DNA of 64,000 nt, taken from contig NZ_BCMG01000003.1 of the NCBI RefSeq assembly GCF_002217945.1, positions 1 to 64,000 on the forward strand, read 5' to 3'. The DNA comes from Secundilactobacillus silagei JCM 19001 (lineage in GTDB: Bacteria; Bacillota; Bacilli; Lactobacillales; Lactobacillaceae). The notes below the pieces were generated by a model, which was not told the DNA's origin, did no database searches, and saw nothing but the letters and a program-made list of their open reading frames with translations. The position numbers and the translations under genes are program-made. Below are positions 8,506-16,596 of the stretch, piece by piece; position 1 is the first letter of the stretch, and each line of letters opens with the position of its first letter.

Positions 8506-8803
8506 TTAAGTTGCCACAGTCTCTTAATAAATTTTTAATCTATACTGTTTATTCTTGCTCTTTTTTTTACAATCGTCAAGGCTTTTACTAAAATTTTGGG
8601 TGACTTATTAATGCAGTGTTGTACATTTTTATGATTCCGCTAGCGGTTGATTTGTCAGTACGTTGGGTAATGTTGGGTTAATTTGTGTTATTTGTCATTA
8701 TAGGGTGGGTTTATAATTTTTGTTGGGTTAGAGTTGGGGGAAGATGGACAGTGGGTACAGATTTGGTTATTTGTGTATAAATAAAACAGTAATCGCACGT
8801 CAG
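8506..8803. other. Intergenic region with strand-biased G3 runs
   Basis: No gene is visible. The part at 8640-8760 carries many GGG runs on the plus strand, often as GTTGGG or GGTGGG, and almost no C runs. The promoter of the LCP gene must lie at the left end on the minus strand, where TTGACG and TATAGA are seen but with spacing too long to call with confidence. Confidence 0.4.
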
Positions 8804-9202
8804 CTAATCTTTATACCAAACATCGGCATGATTACCCATATTTGCTTTGTGGAGGAGTACTTTGCGGCCGTGGCGATAAGCAGGCCACCATTCATAACTC
8901 CATAAGTAATCCACTACCTTTGCATTGTTAAGTTCATAAACTGGATGGTGATACATATTGGCAACTTTTTGAAAGTGAATTCTACGCCAACCATGAGCGC
9001 TGCTTTTATAGAAAGTTTTGCCATCAAACGACACTGAATGGGTAGTTATTTTCAGGCCTCGACCGGAAGAAGTGTGATAATATCCACGCCAACTTTTTGG
9101 CATATAGTTAATAGCCGCTTTGGCTGTTGTCTGGGTTGCACCGAAACCAACACCCACAGATAAAGCAGTGACGCCTAACATGATCATTTTTTTCAAATAC
9201 AT
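8804..9202 (-). CDS. Small secreted protein of unknown function, paralog 1
   Basis: I do not recognise a named family. The 132-residue product has a clear signal peptide (KK at 4-5, hydrophobic core to about 22, cleavage near TTAKA-A at 30) and a mature part of about 100 residues rich in His, Trp and Tyr. The mature N-terminus has the segment NYMPKSWRGYYH, then KITTHSV, GHGW/HGWRRIHF and a C-terminal half rich in aromatics. The paralog at 9287-9694 shares the same order (NYMPRSWRGIYY, HSVQVDGRTT, GHGYHRIAFHK). Short secreted proteins of this kind are common in lactobacilli and their role is unknown. The ATG follows AAGGAGATC. Confidence 0.75.
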   Translation of the reverse strand: MYLKKMIMLGVTALSVGVGFGATQTTAKAAINYMPKSWRGYYHTSSGRGLKITTHSVSFDGKTFYKSSAHGWRRIHFQKVANMYHHPVYELNNAKVVDYLWSYEWWPAYRHGRKVLLHKANMGNHADVWYKD

Positions 9203-9262
9203 TGAAAATTGGATCTCCTTAAATTAATTCAACTTTTACCGTCATCAGTTTCTGGACTTACT
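9203..9262 (-). repeat. Duplicated leader upstream of secreted paralog 1
   Basis: The minus-strand block running from AGTCCAGAAAC through GATGACGGTAAAAG to the ribosome site is repeated almost unchanged upstream of the paralog (9695-9740). The duplication event therefore included the 5' untranslated region as well as the gene. Confidence 0.7.
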
Positions 9263-9286
9263 TATTGGCATAAATTTTTAGCAAAA

Positions 9287-9688
9287 TTAGTATTTATGGA
9301 AAACCAAGGGATTCCCGCCACCACCAGTCACATATTGAAGCAATTCTATATGACCATGCTTATGTCTCATGCTCCACATTCCACTACTCTCGTATTCATA
9401 TTCTGCATATTCAAATTGGTAGTAGCCGTGATGATGTAATGTTTTGATTTTATGAAAAGCAATCCTGTGGTATCCATGCCCATTACTCCTTAATGTGGTA
9501 CGACCGTCAACCTGAACTGAGTGAGCATGTAACACAAAAAGTGTGTGATTAAAAGAACAATAATAAATTCCACGCCAGCTTCTTGGCATATAATTAGTAG
9601 CAGCCTGTGCATTAGTTTGACTAATACCAACGCCAATACCAAGCGATAGGGCAGTAATGACTAACATAATAAGTTTCTTGAAATGCAT
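9287..9688 (-). CDS. Small secreted protein of unknown function, paralog 2
   Basis: This is a second member of the same unnamed secreted family. A signal peptide (HFKKLIMLVITALSLGIGVG, cleavage after NAQA-A) is followed by a mature part of about 100 residues that is very rich in His (HHHGYYQF, MRHKHGH) and Tyr. It shares with paralog 1 the motifs NYMPxSWRG, HSVxxDG and HGxxRIxFxK. I take the ATG encoding MHFKK at 9688, which sits 7-8 bases from TAGGAGATTGG; a start two codons earlier (9694) is possible. The His-rich end could bind metal, but nothing further supports this. The end of the zinc-ribbon gene lies 58 bases upstream. Confidence 0.75.
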   Translation of the reverse strand: MHFKKLIMLVITALSLGIGVGISQTNAQAATNYMPRSWRGIYYCSFNHTLFVLHAHSVQVDGRTTLRSNGHGYHRIAFHKIKTLHHHGYYQFEYAEYEYESSGMWSMRHKHGHIELLQYVTGGGGNPLVFHKY

Positions 9689-9694
9689 ATCCAA

Positions 9695-9742
9695 TCTCCT
9701 ATGAAAAATTCAGCTTTTACCGTCATCGGTATCTGGACTAAA
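9695..9742 (-). repeat. Duplicated leader upstream of secreted paralog 2
   Basis: The minus-strand segment TAGTCCAGATACC then GATGACGGTAAAAGCTGAA matches the leader of paralog 1 at 9203-9262. No clear -35/-10 pair is visible in it, so it may be an untranslated-region element rather than a promoter. Confidence 0.65.
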
Positions 9743-9746
9743 ACCT

Positions 9747-10766
9747 TTAAATTCCAAGAAGTTGTTTCTTTTTTGCCTCAAATTCCTCTTGAGTAATTAC
9801 ACCATCGTCAGCAAGTTGTTTAAATTGTCTTAGCTGGTCGGCAATGTCAGAAGTATTATATTGGGCTTGTGTTGGTTGCTCGCTAGACTGACCTATTTCT
9901 TGTTCTTGCTTTTGTGCAGTTGAAATCTCATCTAACTTTTGGCAAAAGCTTAAACAAGATTCTTGAGCGGATCTATAAGTGAAGCTATCTGTTTTTGTTT
10001 CGAATGAAATAAATCTTACTTTTTTCTGCTGGTTATCTTTGAAATACATAATGACTGACATTTCACGTACTACTTCATATTGCGTTCCACCAGTCACGGC
10101 GCCTACAACAGCTCCAGCAGGGCCAGCAATTAATCCACCAGCGATTCCACGAGCGATACCATGATGTTTCTTAACAGTTCCTGGTGTGATGATTTGTTTA
10201 TACCCCTTAAAATCGGCAAATGAATACAGTTGATAGGGTGTAAGAAGTCCTTTGCGTATCAAAATTTGTTGAGATTCAAAGTCAATCATGATCTTAACAA
10301 AGTGGTAAGCAGCATCGAGTTCGAACTGTTGCCTCAGTTTTTCATATTTAGCTTCATCAGCAGCTTTTCTATCCTGTCTTTGTTGCTTAATAGCTTGCTT
10401 TTGTTGAAGCTTTCGTTGTCTGAAATCCTCTTTTTGCTGTATTTCTTGTTGTTTAACAACTTCTTGTTTATGCTTCAATTTATCCTGGATCTCAGCATCA
10501 GCCATGTTTTTTCCATTTTCGTGTTTTTTTTGTAACTGCTTATCAATCTGATTGTCTTGATGTGGGTCAATAATTTGACCTACATGTAACATCATTTTTA
10601 CTTCTTCAACAGAATGTTTCTCTGCCCAATTTATTGATGCCATGTTGAGAGTTGAAAGGCCAATTTTTTTACAGCAATCTGCGCAAGCAATACCATCATT
10701 AAAGCGCAGATTGGAATCGAGAAAGCCTAACCTTTTACCACAAATGGAACATACTTTTTTAGCCAT
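9747..10766 (-). CDS. Zinc-ribbon (DUF4428-like) and SHOCT domain protein
   Basis: This 339-residue protein begins with a four-cysteine ribbon (CSICG and CADCC, residues about 5-34) of the DUF4428 type. A long Gln/Lys/Glu-rich segment follows (about 75-155) and is predicted to be coiled coil. Near 200-230 there is a small-residue run (ARGIAGGLIAGPAGAVVGA) like a glycine zipper, and the last 30 residues (IADQLRQFKQLADDGVITQ, then EEFEAKKKQLL) are a SHOCT helix pair. SHOCT domains occur at ends of multi-domain proteins and probably bind protein or nucleic acid. The function here is unknown. I chose the ATG at 10766 because AAGGTG lies 9 bases upstream; the in-frame GTG four codons earlier overlaps that site. 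Confidence 0.8.
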   Translation of the reverse strand: MAKKVCSICGKRLGFLDSNLRFNDGIACADCCKKIGLSTLNMASINWAEKHSVEEVKMMLHVGQIIDPHQDNQIDKQLQKKHENGKNMADAEIQDKLKHKQEVVKQQEIQQKEDFRQRKLQQKQAIKQQRQDRKAADEAKYEKLRQQFELDAAYHFVKIMIDFESQQILIRKGLLTPYQLYSFADFKGYKQIITPGTVKKHHGIARGIAGGLIAGPAGAVVGAVTGGTQYEVVREMSVIMYFKDNQQKKVRFISFETKTDSFTYRSAQESCLSFCQKLDEISTAQKQEQEIGQSSEQPTQAQYNTSDIADQLRQFKQLADDGVITQEEFEAKKKQLLGI

Positions 10767-10778
10767 AAATAATTTCAC

Positions 10779-11146
10779 CTTATTTAATTAATTTGTAGTG
10801 GACAACATATATCAACAATAGCTAAGCGCACATTTAAAAAGATTATTCAGCCATTTAGCTAAGCAACCCAATTTCATACTAATCTTTATGTTTTGGCCTG
10901 GCAATGGATACTGAATCCGTTTTGCTGTTTACTTGTCTGTTCATTTGCTATTCATTATCATGCCTTAAAAGTGGGCTACAGAGTACACAAGCATACCTTC
11001 GCTATTGAATCTTTGATTGTTAAATTACTAATTATTGAAGTAAAAGAAAGATGTCTGTATCGGCAATTGATACATGGTCTGGAAAGGCTGACACAAGTTG
11101 TGCATAATGCACCAACTGGTATAACAACCAGCGTATCTTGTTAAAC
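10779..11146. other. Intergenic region without a supported gene
   Basis: Only an 83-codon frame (10893-11144, plus) spans this stretch. It begins with TTG without a ribosome site and shows no recognisable motif, so I do not annotate it. The left part contains the promoter side of the zinc-ribbon gene. Confidence 0.4.
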
Positions 11147-11196
11147 AAAAATGGTCTGATTCCGGCAAAATACCGTAATCAGACCATCATTTAAAA
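11147..11196. terminator. Bidirectional hairpin terminator
   Basis: ATGGTCTGATT (11151-11161) pairs with AATCAGACCAT (11177-11187), with A-rich flanks on the left and T/A-rich sequence on the right. It lies about 60 bases before the structured repeat downstream of metF. Confidence 0.6.
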
Positions 11197-11252
11197 AATA
11201 TTAATTTTTCTAACTTTTTTGTCGTACTTCAGTTCGAGTGCTTTACTTTTAT

Positions 11253-11376
11253 CTAGCCGAATTGGGTTCCGCTCGGCAGAGAGCTGCATGTAAGGGACTA
11301 ACAACCAAAACCCAAGTTCGGGGTTTTCGTTGTTAGTCCCTTACACTACGCTCTCTAAACGCCTCGCTTCACACCT
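11253..11376 (-). repeat. Structured 3'-end repeat, copy A (after metF)
   Basis: This element can fold as one long interrupted hairpin. Read on the minus strand it begins AGGTGTGAAG just after the metF stop codon, then GGCG, the arm AGAGAGC, AGTGTAAGGGACTAACAAC, a terminal AAAACCCC/GGGTTTT stem, and the complementary strand with GCTCTCT and GCC. The other end carries the conserved CTAGCC-GAA block seen in copies B, E and E'. The outermost base stem pairs poorly in this copy. Confidence 0.85.
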
Positions 11377-11380
11377 TGAC

Positions 11381-12247
11381 CTAAATCAAAGTTTTTATCG
11401 CCCCACAAATCCGCTCAGTCACAACCGGATTATCCATTGTATACAGATGCACGCCATCAACGCCTTCTGACAACAAGTCTACGATCTGGTCGATTGCATA
11501 GGCCGCTCCCGCATCCCGCATTGCCACTGGGTTGTCCTGATAATGTGCCATCATTCTTAAGAACTTCTGCGGTAGACGGATCCCATTCATGGTCGCCATC
11601 CGCTTGATCTGACGTTCATTGACCACTGGCATGATTCCGGCTTGCACCGGAACGTCAATGTTCGCTAGCTCGCAGCGTTCCAAAAATTGATAGTAGTGAT
11701 CATTTTCAAAGAAAAGTTGGGTAATTAACTGTGAGACACCAGCATCCACTTTGCATTTCAGATTCTTAATGTCTTCGACGCTATCCTTAGCCTCCGGGTG
11801 AGTGTCTGGATAACACGCACCCAGAATGTTAAAGTCGCCATCGCGCTTGATCTCACTGACCAGATCACTGGCATACTGGAAATCACCCTTGATGTTGCCA
11901 TCCTTAGGGAGATCGCCCCGTAAAGCCAGGATATTTTCAATGTGATTCGTCTTCAGTTTTTCCAGGTAAGCCTTCACCGCTGACTTGGTGAAGTTGATGC
12001 CCGGAATATGCGGTACTACTTCAATACCGTAGTGCTTTTTGATGTAGCAGCACAAGTCCAGTGTCCCGGAGTTGTTGTCGCTACCACCAGCACCGTACGT
12101 CACACTGATATAGGCGGGCTTTAACCCGGCGAGCACATCGAGGTTATTGTAGAAACGCTCGATAGCCTTTTCTGACGCATTTGGTCGCGGTGGAAATATT
12201 TCGAACGAGATCACGGGTCGTTCGTTGAAACAATTAACGACCTTCAT
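11381..12247 (-). CDS. metF: Methylenetetrahydrofolate reductase
   Basis: MetF reduces 5,10-methylenetetrahydrofolate to 5-methyltetrahydrofolate, the methyl donor for MetE. The 288-residue product shows the family start SFEIFPPRP (with the catalytic Glu), SVTYGAGGS near 49, PHIPGINFT, the [10 protein letters not shown] folate/FAD segment near 125 and [10 protein letters not shown] near 163. It overlaps the end of metE by 14 bases, so translation is probably coupled, and the pair is controlled by the T-box leader at 14859-15135. The organism can thus make methionine from homocysteine if it can supply reduced folate. A structured repeat follows the stop codon within a few bases. Confidence 0.96.
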   Translation of the reverse strand: MKVVNCFNERPVISFEIFPPRPNASEKAIERFYNNLDVLAGLKPAYISVTYGAGGSDNNSGTLDLCCYIKKHYGIEVVPHIPGINFTKSAVKAYLEKLKTNHIENILALRGDLPKDGNIKGDFQYASDLVSEIKRDGDFNILGACYPDTHPEAKDSVEDIKNLKCKVDAGVSQLITQLFFENDHYYQFLERCELANIDVPVQAGIMPVVNERQIKRMATMNGIRLPQKFLRMMAHYQDNPVAMRDAGAAYAIDQIVDLLSEGVDGVHLYTMDNPVVTERICGAIKTLI

Positions 12248-14504
12248 GTGCTAATTCCTGACGAACCTGCTTCGTTGCCGCAACAACGTTTTCCAGACTT
12301 GCTGTGGTTTCTGTTGTTCCCCGTGTCTTCAGACCACAGTCTGGGTTGATCCAGACGTTTTCCAATGGTACCTTCTTCAAAATCTTGTGAATCGTGCCGG
12401 CAACTTCTTTTTCAGATGGGATCCGTGATGAGTGAATATCGTAGACACCAGGACCAACGTGCGTCTGAAAATGCGTCTTTTGAAGCGTATCCAGCAACGT
12501 TAAATCTGCCCGTGATGCTTCGAATGAAATCACATCGGCATCCATGTCGTCAATGGCATCGATAATGTCACCGAATTCGCTGTAGCACATGTGCGTATGA
12601 ATTTGCGTAGTCGGTTGAACCTTAGCGCCCAATAGACGGAAGGCTGGAATTGCCCAGTCAAGGTATCTGCTGTACCAGTCTGACTTACGTAGTGGCAGCT
12701 TTTCACGTAAAGCCGCTTCATCAATTTGGATGATCTTAATGCCGTTCTTTTCCAGATCCAGCACTTCACCTTGCATTGCCAAGGCAATCTGTAACGTGGA
12801 TTCCTTCTTGGAGATATCTTCACGAGGGAATGACCAGTTCAAGATGGTAACGGGACCAGTGAGCATCCCCTTCATTGGCTTGTCAGTCAGTGATTGGGCG
12901 TAGACTGATTCAGCAACGGTGATCGGCTTGTTACGGCTGACATCGCCCCAGATCAACGGTGGCTTCACACAACGAGTCCCGTATGATTGGACCCAGGCGT
13001 TGCTGGTAAACAGGAAGCCGTCCAGCTTTTCACCAAAGTATTCAACCATGTCGTTCCGTTCGTATTCACCATGAACTAAGACATCAATACCGATCTTTTC
13101 TTGGAATTCAACGCATTCCTTGATCCGGTCACGGTTAAATTGGTCGTATTGTTCCTTGCTGATCTCGCCACGCTTGTATTTAGCACGGTTACGACGCACT
13201 TCGCGAGTTTGTGGGAAGGAACCAATCGTCGTCGTTGGTAATTCTGGTAAGTTGAATTCTTTCTTTTGAATGGCAGCCCGTTCTGCACGTGAAGGCTTAC
13301 GGTGGAAATCGCTATCCTTTAATGAAGCAACTTTGTCGATAATGGCTTGGTTTTCTTCGTAACGCGGCTTTGCGAACAAGGCTTCGTTAGCCTTCAAGGC
13401 ATCGTCACCGGTACCGCCCAAGATGTGATCTAGGTCGGTTAGTTCGGTGAGCTTTTCCTTCGCAAATGCCAGGTACTTCTTGTATTTTTCGTCTAATTGC
13501 GGTTCATTTTCCAAGGTGTATGGCACGTGGAGCAGTGAACAGGAGCTGGTCAGCACAATGTCGGTCTTAGGCAGCTTGTGAATCAAGTCGAGCTTTTGAT
13601 CGTAGTTGGCTTTCCAGATGTTCTTCCCATTAATGACACCGGCAAATAACACTTTGTCTGCAGGGAAGCCCTTGGATTGAATCAAGTTCAAACTTTCGTC
13701 GCCTTCGTGGAAATCAAGGCCAAGGCCATCGAAGTCCAGTGAAGTTAACAGATCGTAACTGTCACGAACATCACCGAAGTAGGTCTGAGCTAAGACTTTC
13801 AGACCGTGCTTGTTGGCCAGTAATGGCTTGTAGAGGTCGGTGAAGAGTTCCAGATCAGCTTCGGATTGATCCTTAACTAATTGCGGTTCGTCTAACTGAA
13901 TCCAATCAGCACCCAAAGCGGCTAATTTTTCAAAGATGGCTTCGTAAGCGTTGACCACTGCCTGAGTAAAGTCAGTGGCTTGCTTCTTGCCTTCAAAGGC
14001 CCCTAGACGTAGCAACGTGTAAGGCCCAAGAATGACGGGACGAGTCTGGTAACCCTGATTCTTAGCTTCTTGATATTCATCAAAGATCTTGGTGCCGACC
14101 AGCTTAACATCGGTGTCGTCTTCGAATTCAGGGACGAGGTAGTGATAGTTGGTGTTGAACCACTTCTTCATGCTCAAAGCGGTCACGTCACCCTTATCGC
14201 CTTGATAACCACGCGCCTGGGCGAAGTATTCGTCAAGTGGTGATAAGTTTAATTCCTTGTAACGCTTAGGCACGATGTTCAGCAAGTTAGCCGTGTCTAA
14301 TGTGGTGTCGTAGTATGAAAAATCATTTGATACCAGCTGGTCGATACCGGCCTTGCTAATGGTGTCCCAGTTTTGCTTGCGTAATTCAGCAGCGGTCTGG
14401 GCTAATTCACGAGCGCTGACCTGTTGCTTAAAGTACTTTTGAACGGCAAATTTTAATTCACGGTGACTCCCGATTCGTGGGTAGCCGATAATAGTTGTTG
14501 TCAT
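12234..14504 (-). CDS. metE: Cobalamin-independent methionine synthase
   Basis: MetE transfers the methyl group from 5-methyltetrahydropteroyl-triglutamate to homocysteine. At 756 residues it has full family length, with the N-terminal folate-contacting barrel ([15 protein letters not shown] at 4-18) and the C-terminal catalytic barrel ([15 protein letters not shown] near 427). The zinc ligands are visible as HTHMCYSEF (His and Cys, near 640), the Glu of SFEASRAD and the Cys of [10 protein letters not shown] near 730. The ATG follows AAAGGGAGACA. It precedes metF with a 14-base overlap. Control is by a Met-type T-box far upstream; between that leader and metE lie a structured repeat and a 34-codon small ORF. 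Confidence 0.97.
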   Translation of the reverse strand: MTTTIIGYPRIGSHRELKFAVQKYFKQQVSARELAQTAAELRKQNWDTISKAGIDQLVSNDFSYYDTTLDTANLLNIVPKRYKELNLSPLDEYFAQARGYQGDKGDVTALSMKKWFNTNYHYLVPEFEDDTDVKLVGTKIFDEYQEAKNQGYQTRPVILGPYTLLRLGAFEGKKQATDFTQAVVNAYEAIFEKLAALGADWIQLDEPQLVKDQSEADLELFTDLYKPLLANKHGLKVLAQTYFGDVRDSYDLLTSLDFDGLGLDFHEGDESLNLIQSKGFPADKVLFAGVINGKNIWKANYDQKLDLIHKLPKTDIVLTSSCSLLHVPYTLENEPQLDEKYKKYLAFAKEKLTELTDLDHILGGTGDDALKANEALFAKPRYEENQAIIDKVASLKDSDFHRKPSRAERAAIQKKEFNLPELPTTTIGSFPQTREVRRNRAKYKRGEISKEQYDQFNRDRIKECVEFQEKIGIDVLVHGEYERNDMVEYFGEKLDGFLFTSNAWVQSYGTRCVKPPLIWGDVSRNKPITVAESVYAQSLTDKPMKGMLTGPVTILNWSFPREDISKKESTLQIALAMQGEVLDLEKNGIKIIQIDEAALREKLPLRKSDWYSRYLDWAIPAFRLLGAKVQPTTQIHTHMCYSEFGDIIDAIDDMDADVISFEASRADLTLLDTLQKTHFQTHVGPGVYDIHSSRIPSEKEVAGTIHKILKKVPLENVWINPDCGLKTRGTTETTASLENVVAATKQVRQELAHEGR

Positions 14505-14558
14505 ATTAAATGTCTCCCTTTGTTCTCCATTTATTTATCATGTCATCATCTTAGTGGT

Positions 14559-14663
14559 TTAATCGTTGACCGACAGGCACATGACCTGACCATCAATGCC
14601 ATCGCCCAAGAGGAAGCTTGCGGTGGATATTTTGTTGCAATGTAAGTAGGTTGTTTTAGTCAT
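14559..14663 (-). CDS. Possible 34-residue small ORF in the metE leader
   Basis: On the minus strand an ATG at 14663 lies 9 bases after AAAGGGAG and opens a frame of 34 codons that stops 54 bases before metE. The predicted peptide begins MTKTTYLHCNKIS and has two Cys and no membrane segment. The ribosome site is as good as that of metE. It could be a small protein, a leader peptide or a chance frame; I recognise no homology. Confidence 0.35.
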   Translation of the reverse strand: MTKTTYLHCNKISTASFLLGDGIDGQVMCLSVND

Positions 14664-14731
14664 CTTAGTTGGCTCCCTTTCTTCTGGATTTTATATGTAG
14701 GTTTGGTGGGTTGTGAGTGCTTAACGTTTAC

Positions 14732-14855
14732 ATAGCCTAATCGGGCTACTTCAGGCAGAGAGCTGCATGTAAGGGAACTTCGGCACAAATCCAAATTCGG
14801 GATTTCTCCCAAAGCTCCCTTACACTACGCTCTCTAACCGCCTGGCTCCGCACCT
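14732..14855 (-). repeat. Structured repeat, copy B (between T-box and metE)
   Basis: Read on the minus strand it begins AGGTGCGGAGCCAGGCGG, directly after the T-box terminator T-run, followed by the arm AGAGAGC, AGTGTAAGGGA, a terminal stem around AAATCC/GGATTT, TCCCTTACATGCAGCTCTCT and GCC. The far end has the conserved TAGCCTAA block. This copy is the only one that sits inside a leader instead of directly behind a stop codon. Confidence 0.85.
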
Positions 14856-14858
14856 AAC

Positions 14859-15135
14859 AAAAAAGCCGCCCATTACCCGCTTTCGCGAAGTAAAGGACGG
14901 ACTTTTTCCCGTGTTACCACCTTAATTCGAAACCAGCTCGCACTGATTTCCTCACTGGGTACCTATAATACCCGCGTGCTGTAATGGGCACACCCATGAT
15001 ATTCTTACTTGCGCTCGAATACCCTGCTTAATGGAAGACCATCTTCACACTCGCCCTTTACCGCTTCTCACCTGCCGCGACTCTCTTCAAAAGTTAGGAG
15101 TATTACTCATCTTCTAATCGGTTTTCTATATCATG
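14859..15135 (-). promoter_or_regulatory. T-box leader of metE-metF (probably methionine-specific)
   Basis: The minus-strand transcript contains the T-box sequence TTAAGGTGGTAACACG (around 14910-14925), Stem I features GAGAG and GGTGAGAAG, and a GC-rich terminator (GTCCGTCC...GGGCGGC then TTTTTT) ending near 14859. A candidate specifier is ATG at 14997-14995, followed by a purine, which would fit tRNA-Met and the genes downstream. Uncharged tRNA would bind and favour the antiterminator. The specifier is assigned by eye, without a full fold. Confidence 0.88.
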
Positions 15136-15141
15136 AGTATG

Positions 15142-15170
15142 ATGATAAACTCATTAGAGAAAATTGTCAA
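15142..15170 (-). promoter_or_regulatory. Promoter of the metE T-box leader
   Basis: On the minus strand TTGACA (15170-15165) and TATCAT (15147-15142) are separated by 17 bases, a near-consensus vegetative promoter. Transcription should start around 15135. Confidence 0.85.
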
Positions 15171-15291
15171 CCGCTAACCTTTTTTTAAGCTGGATTTGCC
15201 TGGTAACGGTTTCTAAACCGGATTGACCTATACTAAACGTGATGACTAAACTATAATCAACTTAATTACGAATGAAATGAGGATTAGATTA

Positions 15292-15780
15292 ATGAGAAGA
15301 ACTGACCGTGAAATTACCGATGAAGCAACTAAACGCGACATTATTGAAAAAGCCCACATTATCAATTTGGGCATCCTAGATTTTCCAGCACCTTACGTAG
15401 TACCCACCAACTACGGCTACGAATTCGTGGATGATCAGCTGCACCTCTACATTCACGGCGCACCCAAGGGTAAAAAACGGGGACTGATTGCCGCTAACCC
15501 CGAAGTTTCGTTCAGTATTATCACTGACTCAAGCCTCTACACCCCAGAAGAAGGCGCCCCGTTAAGCAGTTTTAGTTACTTTTACCGCAGCGTTTTAGGT
15601 AGTGGTAAGGCTACGTTAGTGTCTGATTTAACCGAAAAGGAACACGCTTTACGGCTACTATTAAAACACGAAACGGGCCACAATATGCCGGGCGAGATCA
15701 GCCAGCATGACCTGGGATACGTGGGCGTCATTCGCATCGACGTGGAACAGTATACCGGTAAGCAGCACAGCGCCGAATAA
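15292..15780 (+). CDS. Pyridoxamine 5'-phosphate oxidase-family (NimA-like) flavoprotein
   Basis: This 162-residue protein has the split-barrel flavin-binding fold. It starts MRRTDREITD, a typical opening of the NimA-like subgroup, followed by VVPTNYGYEF near 43, LYIHGAPKGKKR near 58 and a C-terminal VGVIRIDVEQYTGK strand. Members bind FMN or heme and reduce nitroimidazoles or unknown substrates; the physiological role is not known. I chose the ATG at 15292, nine bases after TGAGG; the frame opens five codons earlier, where that site would be inside the gene. It stands alone, 75 bases before the TVP38-type gene. Confidence 0.85.
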   Translation: MRRTDREITDEATKRDIIEKAHIINLGILDFPAPYVVPTNYGYEFVDDQLHLYIHGAPKGKKRGLIAANPEVSFSIITDSSLYTPEEGAPLSSFSYFYRSVLGSGKATLVSDLTEKEHALRLLLKHETGHNMPGEISQHDLGYVGVIRIDVEQYTGKQHSAE

Positions 15781-15854
15781 GCGCTAGTCCAGCTAGTTAT
15801 CCCCCGATATGTTATCCTGAATGCAATCATCTTGTACTAAAGGGGGCCTGAGCG

Positions 15855-16538
15855 ATGTCTAAAAAACAGAAAACCATCTTTTTTAGCGTGATTACAGTCC
15901 TTGCCCTCCTGCTCATCGGGTTTAATATCTGGTACTTTCACCGGCAGTTGACCACGTTGCTGACGCAATTCACTAACCGCCAGGACCTGATCGAACGTTT
16001 TCAGGCCCACGAGCCCTTTGATATGATTACTTTCACTCTACTATTGATCATCTGTACCTGGCTGCCAGGCGCGCCGGTAGCGATTTTTGCCATCGTGGCC
16101 GGCATCTGTTTCGGACACTGGCCCGCGCTGGTGTTAAATGCCACCGCCATCACCATTGGCAACTTTTCGGTGGCTGACCTGTTACCGGAAATCTGGCACG
16201 CACCCGAGCGTCACACTACTGGCAAATTGTATCAGGACCTGCTGAAAATTCGCCACCCTTCCGTGGGGATTTTGCTGGGATACGCAATTCCCTTTATTCC
16301 CAGCACCGTGATCAATTTGGCGGCTAAACGGCTGATCCATAACCGGCCCAAATTAGCGCTGCTGTGTTTTTTAGGCAGTCTACCCACGTCAACGCTGTAT
16401 GCCTTTGGCGGTGATGCCGTCCTGCACGGTAACGTCAAGCTCCTACTGATCATTGTGGTGATTGCCCTGTTATTGTTCGGCCTCGGTCGGGTTATTCACT
16501 ACGACCGCCATCGGGAATCAGCTGATTCAAGACATTAA
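15855..16538 (+). CDS. TVP38/TMEM64 (DedA-like) membrane protein
   Basis: A 227-residue inner-membrane protein with five to six hydrophobic segments (about 7-27, 57-75, 80-105, 140-165 and 195-215). The loop LPGAPVAIFAIVAGICFG near 73 and the segment following it match the VTT domain of the TVP38/TMEM64 family, related to DedA lipid scramblases and flippases. Its substrate is not known. The ATG is preceded by AAAGGGGGCC. It is followed by a strong bidirectional terminator shared with the convergent permease gene. Confidence 0.82.
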   Translation: MSKKQKTIFFSVITVLALLLIGFNIWYFHRQLTTLLTQFTNRQDLIERFQAHEPFDMITFTLLLIICTWLPGAPVAIFAIVAGICFGHWPALVLNATAITIGNFSVADLLPEIWHAPERHTTGKLYQDLLKIRHPSVGILLGYAIPFIPSTVINLAAKRLIHNRPKLALLCFLGSLPTSTLYAFGGDAVLHGNVKLLLIIVVIALLLFGLGRVIHYDRHRESADSRH

Positions 16539-16550
16539 TTTAAGCTAATC

Positions 16551-16589
16551 AAAAACGAGTTTCCCTTCAATTTTGGGGAAACTCGTTTT
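16551..16589. terminator. Bidirectional terminator
   Basis: AAAACGAGTTTCCC and GGGAAACTCGTTTT form a perfect 14-base stem with an A-run on the left and a T-run on the right, between two convergent genes. Confidence 0.85.
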
Positions 16590-16596
16590 GGTGTAC

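Noticed and set aside
10893-11144. 83-codon frame on the plus strand
   Set aside because: It starts with TTG without a ribosome site, shows no domain, and the amino-acid composition is not convincing. It could hide a decayed gene, but I cannot support that.
11253-14855. Structured repeats as insertion-sequence ends
   Set aside because: No transposase gene lies between or beside the copies, no target-site duplications are visible, and all copies are complete hairpins.
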